Shown piece by piece: positions 55,053-62,652 of a DNA stretch of 64,000 nucleotides. The DNA is from Neiella litorisoli (GTDB lineage Bacteria; Pseudomonadota; Gammaproteobacteria; Enterobacterales; Neiellaceae), in assembly GCF_014773395.1 (NCBI RefSeq), contig NZ_JACXAF010000016.1, positions 1 to 64,000 of the forward strand, in the 5' to 3' direction. Position 1 is the stretch's first letter; the number at the start of each line of letters is the position of its first letter. The notes beneath the pieces are model-generated. The model had not been told where the DNA came from. It did no database searches and worked only from the letters and a program-made list of their open reading frames with translations. The position numbers and the translations under genes are program-made.

Positions 55053-57189
55053 AGAACTCTCGTCCGTGGAGCGGGCCATAGATGTAGCCAACGTCGTAAC
55101 CGCCATCGGCATCCCAGAATAATGGCGTTTCGCCTTCATCTATTTGGGTGTATTCAAACAGGTTAGAAACGCCCGTGTAGAGGCTTGCGTCGTTCCCCAG
55201 CCACTGCTTTAGTGGCATTTTTAAGCGAACATCAGTCACCGAGTAGGCCGGTGCATCAGTTGGCTTGATTGAACTGCTATCACCAAGAATGTTGTAACCC
55301 TCATAACCATACTCAGTTAAATCACGGCTGCCGAACCAAACGGTTGACCAGAACACATGGATATAATCGGTGGTCCATTCAATATCCAACGACGCGCGAT
55401 CTTCAACAGGCGCAATGGCATACGAGGATTTGAATTCGTCGTTGTGATCAAAGTGCTCAAACGATGCATTGATGAGAAGGTTTTCGGTGATGTTATAGCC
55501 AACGACCAAATCAAAAGTGGTGACCGACGCGTCATCATCGAGCTGAGTCAGAATTGGAATGCCATCGTCGGTTTCATCCAGAGCCGCCAAATTTTCCACA
55601 TTGGAGTAGGCCACAGAGATTGTGGTTGCCAGTCGCTGGTTATCAAAGCTCAGGGCGTAGTTGGCCGATAGTGATTCTTCGAGCTTATCGACATCAATCA
55701 AATAGCCCAGGGCGGTATCAAGGATGCCGTGGTCGGTTTCGAAGAATGACAGTGGTGCTCGATAGCCTCGGCCCATGGAAAATCGAGATGTCCAGTTTTC
55801 GTTGTGGTCATAGCGCATGTCGAGACGAGGCGCGACAAAGGTTTCATCAATCTCAGTACCTGGCTTTTTATCGTCAATAAAGTCGGCCTCAACCTTATCG
55901 ATACGGAGGGCGAGGGCAACTTCAAGATCGTCCAACGGCGTCCAAGTATCTTGCACAAAAACACCATAGGTGTCGTAATCGAACGAGTCCGATACATAAG
56001 CCTCGACGCTTTCCAGGGCATCCGTTTTCGAGCGCATTTCTTCCATGCGGCTGTCGATACCAAAGGTCAAGAAATGCTGATCATTCAACTGCCAGTCAAA
56101 TTTAGCTCGGCCATACCACATGGTATCTTCGGCGATATAGTCGATACCTTCGTAGAACGAGTCTTGATCGTGTTTGGCGTAACTGACCGCAAATTCAGAT
56201 GCTAACTCGCCGTTAATGTCAGTCAGCCATTTTAGGTAAGCCTCCTCGCGAGAGGTATCGATCCATTCAGCTGTTTCCCATGGTTTCGCAACCCACAATT
56301 GACGAACATCATCGTCAGCAAATAACTGCTCCGATTCGATGCCATCGTAACCGGCGATAACCTGGCCAATGGAATCGGCGTTCTTGCCCAGCACCGGTCC
56401 GCCAAATATTTCTGACTCGACCTGCGATACTCGGATCTGGACGTTGTTGCTGTTGTTGATGTCGTGGCTAACCAGTGCGGTGAGCGACATATTTTCGTGG
56501 AATGGCGCCTCTGACACATAGTTGTCGTCATGATCTTCCTGATCCTGAGTGTCATATTGGGCAATTAGTGTGAGGCCCGTGGTACCGCTGGCCGAAACCC
56601 CGGTGGCGCTGGCTTTATACGCGGTGTAGCCGTGGGAGCCCTTGGATACGTCAAATTGCGCTGCGTTGTCATAGGCTTGCTTGGTGACGATATTGACCGT
56701 GCCGCCAATTGCTTCCGGCGCAATCAAAGAGGCACCTGCGCCACGCGCCACCTCGATACGATCGATGCCTGTAGTGGCAATGGCATCGACAGCGTAGAAA
56801 CCAGAAATCAAGGTATGGGTTGGCAGATCATCGACCAGAATCGTAGTGTGTTCGCCTTTCATACCATTGAGCATGACCCGCTTAACACCGCACATCGAGC
56901 ATTCATTAGAGACATTGACGCCCGGCTCGTTGTTGATTGCATCGGACAGCGACAGCGCATTCTTGTTTTCGATCATCACCTGATCGAGCACTTCGGTTTT
57001 TTGAATGACATCTTTGAGTCGCCCAGCTTGTTCCAGCTTATGGCGGATGGAGCGCACTTCAATAACCTCGACAGATTGATCCGCCCCAGCAGATTGGTTG
57101 GCTTGTGCGCCGACAGCAACGGGCACGAGAGTAGTGATAGACAGGCTGGTGATAATAGCCTTGGGTAGCAGCGACAACTTAAACGGCAT
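55027..57189 (-). CDS. TonB-dependent outer-membrane receptor with CSMCG plug motif
   Basis: 720 residues from ATG 57189 (a TTG at 57210 is the upstream alternative; AAGGA lies between). The signal peptide ends near VGA-QAN. A plug domain (about 45-165) has the usual IDRIEVARGAGA and GGTVNIVTK motifs and an unusual NECSMCGVKRVMLNGMKGEHT stretch with a Cys pair at about 97 and 100. A beta-barrel follows, ending FEIKL. A Fur-box-like site lies upstream, so iron control is likely. The ligand is not determined; a siderophore, heme or another metal chelate are the options. Confidence 0.88.
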   Translation of the reverse strand: MPFKLSLLPKAIITSLSITTLVPVAVGAQANQSAGADQSVEVIEVRSIRHKLEQAGRLKDVIQKTEVLDQVMIENKNALSLSDAINNEPGVNVSNECSMCGVKRVMLNGMKGEHTTILVDDLPTHTLISGFYAVDAIATTGIDRIEVARGAGASLIAPEAIGGTVNIVTKQAYDNAAQFDVSKGSHGYTAYKASATGVSASGTTGLTLIAQYDTQDQEDHDDNYVSEAPFHENMSLTALVSHDINNSNNVQIRVSQVESEIFGGPVLGKNADSIGQVIAGYDGIESEQLFADDDVRQLWVAKPWETAEWIDTSREEAYLKWLTDINGELASEFAVSYAKHDQDSFYEGIDYIAEDTMWYGRAKFDWQLNDQHFLTFGIDSRMEEMRSKTDALESVEAYVSDSFDYDTYGVFVQDTWTPLDDLEVALALRIDKVEADFIDDKKPGTEIDETFVAPRLDMRYDHNENWTSRFSMGRGYRAPLSFFETDHGILDTALGYLIDVDKLEESLSANYALSFDNQRLATTISVAYSNVENLAALDETDDGIPILTQLDDDASVTTFDLVVGYNITENLLINASFEHFDHNDEFKSSYAIAPVEDRASLDIEWTTDYIHVFWSTVWFGSRDLTEYGYEGYNILGDSSSIKPTDAPAYSVTDVRLKMPLKQWLGNDASLYTGVSNLFEYTQIDEGETPLFWDADGGYDVGYIYGPLHGREFYAGFEIKL

Positions 57190-57320
57190 ACGAATGGGAT
57201 CCTTGCTCAAGAGCTTCAGTGGGAATGCACAATGGCAATCAAATGCAAATGGGAATGCGTGTTATTTGCTTGTTATTTTATTGTGATGAAGATCTTGTTT
57301 TTTGTTCTTGGTCAATTGAA

Positions 57321-57335
57321 TGAGAATTTTTCTCA
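57321..57335. promoter_or_regulatory. Fur-box-like operator of TonB receptor gene
   Basis: TGAGAA-TTT-TTCTCA, a perfect 6-3-6 palindrome that fits the 7-1-7 Fur core TGATAATnATTATCA with three mismatches. It lies about 130 bases upstream of ATG 57189, in a 213-bp region otherwise holding only promoter sequence. Confidence 0.55.
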
Positions 57336-57423
57336 ATTTCGTTTGGGGAGCCATCGATGGCGCAAGAGCAAGGTTCTGCGCCATTGAATGAATAGTTGAG
57401 GAGGGCGTTTGCGGGTTACGCTA

Positions 57424-58296
57424 TTAAGATTGAGTTTTTGCCAAACGGGCCATCAGTGACGAAGTGTCCCAGCGGCCGCCGCCCATTGCCTGAACTTCAG
57501 CATAAAACTGGTCAACTAACGCGGTGACAGGTAACAAGCTATTGTTACGGTTGCCTTCTTCGATGGCATATCCCAAATCTTTGCGCATCCAATCAACGGC
57601 AAAGCCAAAATCGTACTCGCCTTTGAGCATGGTGTGGCCGCGGTTTTCCATTTGCCAGCTTTGCGCCGCGCCTTTGCTGATGACATCGAGCACTTTATCG
57701 CCATCAAGTTCGGCTTGTTGGGCAAATTGCATGGCTTCTGAGAGTCCTTGCAATAGGCCAGCAATACAAATCTGATTGACCATTTTGGTTCGTTGACCAG
57801 CACCCGATGCGCCCATGTGTGCCACTTTTTGCGAATAAGCTTGCATCACCGGTAGTGCTTTTTCATAAGCGGAAAGGTTGCCGCCGACCATTGTCGTTAA
57901 ACAGCCATTTTCAGCACCTGCTTGGCCGCCAGATACCGGCGCGTCGAGATAATGAATACCGTATTGTTCGGCCAGCGCAGACATGCGCTCAGCCAATAGC
58001 GCTGAGGTGGTGGTGTGATCGATGACAATGGTGCCCGGTTTCATTACCGAGGCAATACTTTGCGCTTCCATCATTTCGATCACGTCCTGATCGCGACCAA
58101 TGCAAACACAAACAAAATCAGCGTCGACAACCGCATCGCGTGGGTTTTCAAATGCTTTACCAGAATAGCGTTCGGCCCAGTTTTGCGCCTTGCTGGTGGT
58201 TCGGTTGTAAACATTGACGTTGAAGTGCTTGGATAGATGGCCTGCCATGGGAAATCCCATGACGCCGAGGCCGAGAAATGCGACGGTAGTCGTCAT
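57424..58296 (-). CDS. NAD(P)-dependent beta-hydroxyacid dehydrogenase
   Basis: 290-residue dehydrogenase of the 3-hydroxyisobutyrate / tartronate-semialdehyde reductase family. The Rossmann motif GLGVMGFPMAGHL opens the protein, the substrate-binding DAPVSGGQAGAENG is at about residues 120-133, and the catalytic Lys lies in GQRTKMVNQ. Length is standard. Substrate among small beta-hydroxyacids cannot be fixed from sequence. It is divergent from epmC (96-bp gap) and upstream of, in the same direction as, the TonB gene, but separated from it by the receptor's own promoter. Confidence 0.9.
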   Translation of the reverse strand: MTTTVAFLGLGVMGFPMAGHLSKHFNVNVYNRTTSKAQNWAERYSGKAFENPRDAVVDADFVCVCIGRDQDVIEMMEAQSIASVMKPGTIVIDHTTTSALLAERMSALAEQYGIHYLDAPVSGGQAGAENGCLTTMVGGNLSAYEKALPVMQAYSQKVAHMGASGAGQRTKMVNQICIAGLLQGLSEAMQFAQQAELDGDKVLDVISKGAAQSWQMENRGHTMLKGEYDFGFAVDWMRKDLGYAIEEGNRNNSLLPVTALVDQFYAEVQAMGGGRWDTSSLMARLAKTQS

Positions 58297-58392
58297 AACA
58301 AAGTCCTTGTATCAAACTTAGAGCAAATTGAAGTTGCTAGTTGAGGCGCTAGCAGCAGGCAACATAGAATACGCGCTTATGGGGCAGTTTGT

Positions 58393-58965
58393 GTGTTCGC
58401 CCCAGAGGATAGATTGTTGCCATTAACCGATACTGAACAAACCGCACCTTTGGTTGCGTTATTCAACCAGACTTTTCGCGCCTTGAACACGATTTTAGTC
58501 AAAGGCGATGACGAGCCGCTGTACTTACCCGCAACGGCCGAGCAACCTGCCCAAGTCATTTTTGCCAATGGTTATTTTGCTAGTGCCATGCACGAGCTGG
58601 CACATTGGTGTTTGGCAGGAGAGCAGCGCCGTCAGCTCGAAGACTATGGCTACTGGTACTGCCCTGATGGCAGAGATGCGCGGCAACAAGCTGAATTTGA
58701 ACAGGTTGAAGTAAAGCCACAAGCCATTGAATGGGCGTTTATGGTGGCATCGGGACGACCATTTCGAGTGAGCACTGATAACCTTAATGGCGTTGAGCCT
58801 GATCGGCTGGGGTTCCAGCATCGGGTTTATGATCAAGTGCGAGACTACCTCAACCTTGGTTTTCCGCCGCGCGCGCAACAATGGATCGAAGCGCTGCAAA
58901 GCGCCTATCAAACTGCAGAGTTGTCGCTCGCCGACTTTGATTATCGAGGGATGTATGAGCGCTAA
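58393..58965 (+). CDS. epmC: elongation factor P hydroxylase EpmC
   Basis: 190-residue YfcM-family enzyme that hydroxylates the beta-lysyl-lysine modification of EF-P. The metal motif HELAHWCLAGE (about residues 67-77) and the later VKPQAIEWAFMVASGRPFRVS are family signatures. GTG 58393 is the first plausible start. The stop overlaps the start of the ATP-NAD kinase-family gene by 11 bases. In E. coli epmC lies between aroC and mnmC, as here, with the electron-transfer island inserted between aroC and epmC. Confidence 0.92.
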   Translation: MFAPEDRLLPLTDTEQTAPLVALFNQTFRALNTILVKGDDEPLYLPATAEQPAQVIFANGYFASAMHELAHWCLAGEQRRQLEDYGYWYCPDGRDARQQAEFEQVEVKPQAIEWAFMVASGRPFRVSTDNLNGVEPDRLGFQHRVYDQVRDYLNLGFPPRAQQWIEALQSAYQTAELSLADFDYRGMYER

Positions 58966-60106
58966 GCTGCCCATTGGTTTTATGCTCAATCCGTTTGCCG
59001 GCATTGGCGGTAGCGTCGCTCTAAAGGGCAGTGATGGCGCAGATACGGTCAAGCTAGCACTAGCGAAAGGTGCCGTGCCGCTGGCCCAGCAACGTGTCGA
59101 GCAGGCCCTCAAGTTGCTGCAACCCTATGCCGAACGGATTGAGTTTATTTGCCCCGCGGGCGCAATGGGCCAAGACTGTTTAATGGCAATGGGGTTTGAA
59201 ACAAACGTTATTTTTCAGCCAAAGCAGCCGAGTCTAGCTAGCGATACCCACGGCTTTATTGACGCCCTCAACGACTATGGTCAGCAGCAACCATTGGCAT
59301 TATTGCTATTCGCTGGTGGCGATGGCACCGCCCGAGACATTTGTGCTCACGTTAATGAAAACACGCCAGTTTTAGGGATTCCGGCTGGCTGCAAAATTCA
59401 CAGTGGGGTTTATGCGGTGACGCCGATTGCGGCAGGCCGAATGGTTGAGCAGATGGTTAATGGTGAACTGCTCAGCTTGGTTGAAGCGAACGTGATGGAT
59501 ATTGACGAGGCGGCATTTCGCGATGGTGTCGTGCGTGCCAAGCGTTATGGCGAGATGACGATTCCGGATGATTTACGGTATGTGCAGAGTGTCAAGTCGG
59601 GTGGCAAGGAATCGGATGAGTTAGTGCTTGCTGACATTGCTGCTGAGGTGGTTGACTTGATTGACGACAGCTTGGCGATTATGGGCTCAGGCTCGACTGT
59701 GGCGGCGGTGATGGAGCTGTTGCAGTTAGACAATACTTTGCTGGGCGTTGATATCGTTGCGCAGCAGGAATTAATCGCTGCTGATCAAACTGCTGCTGAG
59801 CTGATTGCTCATGTGACACAAGCGCAAGCGTCTGGACAGGTTTGTAAGTTGGTTGTCACCGTGATCGGCGGGCAGGGTCATGTATTTGGCCGTGGTAATC
59901 AGCAATTATCGCCAGAGCTGATTCGATTAATCGGCATCGATAACATCATCGTTGTGGCTACTAAATCCAAGTTACAGTCGTTACAAGGCAGGCCTTTGAT
60001 TGCTGATACCGGTGATGTTGAACTTGATCAGCAGTTGTCAGGCTACATTCGCGTCGTTACCGGTTATCGGGATTATGTCATGTACCCGTTATCGAGCCCA
60101 GCTTAG
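58955..60106 (+). CDS. ATP-NAD kinase family protein (AcoX-like)
   Basis: 383 residues from ATG 58955; the longer frame lies within epmC. The N-terminus LPIGFMLNPFAGIGGSVALKGSDG and the nucleotide-binding FAGGDGTARDI (GGDGT) place it in the NAD kinase / diacylglycerol kinase superfamily. The C-terminal half (MGSGSTVAAVMELL, DNIIVVATKSKL) matches the AcoX-like subgroup rather than the housekeeping NAD kinase. Whether it phosphorylates NAD is not shown. It is coupled to epmC by overlap. Repeats follow immediately downstream. Confidence 0.85.
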   Translation: MSAKLPIGFMLNPFAGIGGSVALKGSDGADTVKLALAKGAVPLAQQRVEQALKLLQPYAERIEFICPAGAMGQDCLMAMGFETNVIFQPKQPSLASDTHGFIDALNDYGQQQPLALLLFAGGDGTARDICAHVNENTPVLGIPAGCKIHSGVYAVTPIAAGRMVEQMVNGELLSLVEANVMDIDEAAFRDGVVRAKRYGEMTIPDDLRYVQSVKSGGKESDELVLADIAAEVVDLIDDSLAIMGSGSTVAAVMELLQLDNTLLGVDIVAQQELIAADQTAAELIAHVTQAQASGQVCKLVVTVIGGQGHVFGRGNQQLSPELIRLIGIDNIIVVATKSKLQSLQGRPLIADTGDVELDQQLSGYIRVVTGYRDYVMYPLSSPA

Positions 60107-60131
60107 TCTGCTGTTCGCGGCTTTGGGCCAA

Positions 60132-60239
60132 GAGTCAGGCAGCAATGTCTCACTCAGACACGCTGTGAATACTTCCATGTAAGCTCTGCCGCAGCATCAG
60201 TGCTGCGGAAGCTCTTCGCCAGACATTACTACCTGACTC
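60132..60239 (-). repeat. 108-bp palindromic element (module D), copy 2
   Basis: Reverse-orientation copy of 53945-54052, with identical length and about eight differences. The inner stem CCGCAGCA/TGCTGCGG is unchanged while its loop differs (AGGA versus CTGA). Confidence 0.85.
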
Positions 60240-60581
60240 TTTTACGCTCAGCGAGCATTGTAAAAGTGCGCGGAGCTGCCCAAAGCGGAAGCAAGTATCC
60301 AATATCAAAGCCTCTGCAGCTGGTTGCATGCTGTAGATAATAGAACCTTGAAGTAGGCAGCTAACAACTCGCTTCAAGCGAAAGTGAGCTTTGGCGATAG
60401 CAAATCTCACCCCATGCTGACGCTCAAGCACATCCATGTGTCGCTCTGCACGCGGCATCCATGCCGCCTGAAGCAGCAAGGTGCGAGGTTTGCTGTCACT
60501 CAAGGGAATGCCTGCACATCCGGTTCGAACGCTGGTTGGAGTTGGGCCCTAAGTGAAAAAGGTGCGGAGCTGTCCAAAGCG

Positions 60582-60679
60582 GAATCAAGTGTCCAATATC
60601 AAAGCCTCTGCAGCAGGGAAGCTGCAGTGGAGCCATCAGGGATGATTTCTCGGCGTCTTTGATATTGGATACTTGATGC
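60582..60679 (-). repeat. 98-bp palindromic element (module B), copy 5, inverted
   Basis: Same 98-bp length in reverse orientation. The arms read TCCAATATCAAAG / CTTTGATATTGGA, changed on both sides relative to TCCACTATCAAAG / CTTTGATAGTGGA, so the pairing is kept. Confidence 0.85.
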
Positions 60680-60780
60680 AGCTAGGCCCGCTGCCAAAGC
60701 AATCAGCCCTAAGTCGGCAGCAAACAATGTCCTTTCGCGATGATTCAAAACCGGTTGGAGTTGTGAACTTGACAGTTCTA

Positions 60781-60838
60781 TGTACGTATGTTGAACGTAT
60801 ATATTTGCTTTGCTAGACTCGTAGGGTTGATACGTACA
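60781..60838 (+). promoter_or_regulatory. promoter and palindromic operator of toxin-antitoxin operon
   Basis: TGTACGTA (60781-60788) and TACGTACA (60831-60838) form an inverted repeat that brackets a promoter with -35 TTGAAC (60791-60796), a 17-bp spacer and -10 TAGACT (60814-60819). This is consistent with autorepression by the antitoxin. Confidence 0.6.
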
Positions 60839-60859
60839 ATACCCGTATAGGAGTTTGTC

Positions 60860-61132
60860 ATGACAGCATTATCACTGAAAAAAGATGCTCGACTTGATTT
60901 GAAAACAACACAACAGAACAAAGAGCTGTTGTCTCAGGCGGCAATCCTGAGAGGTGTCGATATGACGACATTTATCATGGAGCCTGCGCTCAGAGAAGCA
61001 AGGGAAGTTGTAGAGCAAATGAAGTTGAGGCAATCAGAGCAGCAGGCACTATTTGCAGCTTTGTCTAAGCCAAATAAGCCAACAAAAGCATTGCATGGCT
61101 TGTTATCTGAAGGGATGTTCAGTGAGCGATAG
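60860..61132 (+). CDS. DUF1778 (TacA-type) antitoxin
   Basis: 90-residue antitoxin with an N-terminal ribbon-helix-helix (RLDLKTTQQNKELLSQAAILRGVDMTTFI) for DNA binding and a C-terminal tail expected to neutralise the acetyltransferase toxin. TAGGAG precedes ATG 60860. It overlaps the toxin gene by 11 bases. It likely represses its own promoter through the TACGTA repeats. The pair sits between the repeat array and mnmC, a typical accessory insertion. Confidence 0.88.
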   Translation: MTALSLKKDARLDLKTTQQNKELLSQAAILRGVDMTTFIMEPALREAREVVEQMKLRQSEQQALFAALSKPNKPTKALHGLLSEGMFSER

Positions 61133-61649
61133 TCGATTTGTCTTAGAGCAGTACGATTCAACTAAGACGTACTATCAACAGAAAAAATTTGATTGCGGAC
61201 ATGGAGTCATTAACAAGTTTGTTCGCTCTTCGTTAAAAAAGCAGGTGAGCCAACAATTTTCGAAAGCTTATGTTCTTTTGGATTGTGACAACAATGAACG
61301 CTTTTGTGCTTTTTACACGCTGACTTCTTTCAAGTTACTTGCTTCAGATATGGAGAAGCTATCTGGCGGGAGCTTACCAAGGGACGTCCCTTGTGTTCGC
61401 TTAGTAATGCTTGGCGTTGACAATAGTCTTCAAGGGCAAGGTATAGGGCGGAAAATGATGTCTGATGCTCTCCACCGAGTGCATCGCGCATCGAAAGTGA
61501 TCGGTATATATGGCTTATATTTGGATGCAGACCCCGGTGCCACCGACTTTTACCTTTCGCTAGGCTTTACCCGGCTTGATGACGGAAGCCGCGACGACAT
61601 CGCTAAGATGTTTTTGAGCATAGAGACCATCAATGGGGTTTTGGGATAG
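61122..61649 (+). CDS. GNAT-family toxin (TacT-type)
   Basis: 175 residues from GTG 61122, inside the antitoxin end. The GNAT pyrophosphate loop reads LQGQGIGRKMM and the C-terminal ATDFYLSLGFTRL holds the likely catalytic Tyr. Paired with a DUF1778 antitoxin, this fits toxins that acetylate aminoacyl-tRNA and block translation, known from TacT and AtaT. Which tRNA is targeted cannot be told. An upstream open extension (61053) lies inside the antitoxin and is not used. Confidence 0.87.
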   Translation: MSDSRFVLEQYDSTKTYYQQKKFDCGHGVINKFVRSSLKKQVSQQFSKAYVLLDCDNNERFCAFYTLTSFKLLASDMEKLSGGSLPRDVPCVRLVMLGVDNSLQGQGIGRKMMSDALHRVHRASKVIGIYGLYLDADPGATDFYLSLGFTRLDDGSRDDIAKMFLSIETINGVLG

Positions 61650-61807
61650 TTTGACCTATTGAAGCAAGGCGACCCACCTAGTTACTCCTTCAAGAAATAG
61701 AATGTTGGGAGCCTGTTTCCGATAATTCTATTACAAAGCAAGGATTTACAATCCAAAGCTTGGCCGCTTTATGCAAACCGATTCGGCGGCCCACGAAGAT
61801 CAGCTTA

Positions 61808-62251
61808 ATGTCGAGAAAAAGTGTGGCAAAATTTTATTTGTTTCTAGCAATGGCAGGTTTCTTCGCAAAAGCTAATTCATGTATTGATGCGGAAGGCTTT
61901 GCTAACAAAAACACCGAAAAATATGCCAATATTTTTCGGATTGAAAGACAAGTTCAAGGAGCTGCTTCAGCTTATTCGTTATTTCTACAACAGAAGTTAC
62001 ATGGCTCCGACTTAGAGGCGGTATCGATTCTTATAGGTTCGAGTTTTGAAAGTGATTTTGACTTTTATACAGAGTTGAAGTCAGTAGATAGCGAAAAGAA
62101 CCTTAATATGTATTACTTCCTGCTTTCTAATGAGTTGGCGGCAAAGTCCTCCCTAAACATATCTTATGGTGAGTGTGATTTGGTGCTGACCATTGAGCTA
62201 TCCGAAATAATAGAGAACAATCCAAAGAGCTCAAAGGGGCAGAGTAAATAG
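61808..62251 (+). CDS. secreted orphan protein, unknown function
   Basis: 147 residues from ATG 61808, with a signal peptide (FYLFLAMAGFFAKANS, cleavage near ANS-C) whose product keeps two Cys (NSCIDAEG and YGECDLV), a possible disulfide. The context ANSC is not a clear lipobox. Its coding DNA is more AT-rich than its neighbours and it lies among accessory genes, suggesting recent acquisition. Family not recognised. The start lacks a strong Shine-Dalgarno; the frame is open from 61760. Confidence 0.5.
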   Translation: MSRKSVAKFYLFLAMAGFFAKANSCIDAEGFANKNTEKYANIFRIERQVQGAASAYSLFLQQKLHGSDLEAVSILIGSSFESDFDFYTELKSVDSEKNLNMYYFLLSNELAAKSSLNISYGECDLVLTIELSEIIENNPKSSKGQSK

Positions 62252-62287
62252 GTTTTTTGTTTTCTAGAGCCCGAGTGATCTCTCATC

Positions 62288-62312
62288 AAAAGCCCCGTTT
62301 GTCGGGGCTTTG
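62288..62312 (+). terminator. hairpin terminator after the secreted orphan gene
   Basis: AAAGCCCCG - TTTGT - CGGGGCTTT, 38 bases after the stop; only a short T run follows, so its strength is moderate. Confidence 0.65.
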
Positions 62313-62417
62313 CTTATTGGCCGTCTGGAAATTTTTAGTGGAATGCTGGCAGATTTGCTTTGCACTGGCGGAAGGTTTTGTCTGGAGCTGTGGCAGCGTG
62401 CGGGTGGAATTTACACC

Positions 62418-62535
62418 CAAAATTCGCTTCAAGCGAAAGCGAGCTTTGGCGATAGCAAATCTCACCCCATGCTGACGCTCAAGCACATCCATGTCGGCTG
62501 AAGCACCTCTGTGCATTATTTGCTGCCTCTTTATG
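62418..62535 (-). repeat. partial inverted copy of dispersed repeat
   Basis: The reverse complement carries GCAGCAAATAATGCACAGAGGTGCTTCAGCCGACATGG, fused directly to ATGTGCTTGAGCGTCAGCATGGGG. This joins modules that are about 70-340 bp apart in the complete arrays, a deletion or recombination product. No gene is seen in 62313-62652. Confidence 0.8.
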
Positions 62536-62652
62536 TCATCGCGGACTACCAAGAACACAAGGCTGATACAGCTGGTTACCCGTTGTTGAACATTGAACAT
62601 TGAACCCTGAAATAATCGGGTCGAACGCGGGGTAGGAATTGGATCATCAAGA

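Larger units (their letters stand above)
60107..60768. repeat. inverted repeat array between ATP-NAD kinase and toxin-antitoxin genes
   Basis: No supported gene. It holds the second 108-bp element, a half module B (60278-60325), sequences complementary to the GTGCTTGAGCGTCAGCATGGGG stretch of the other arrays (60411-60440), and a full module B in reverse orientation (60582-60679). The array is inverted relative to those at 39 and 54 kb. Confidence 0.88.
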
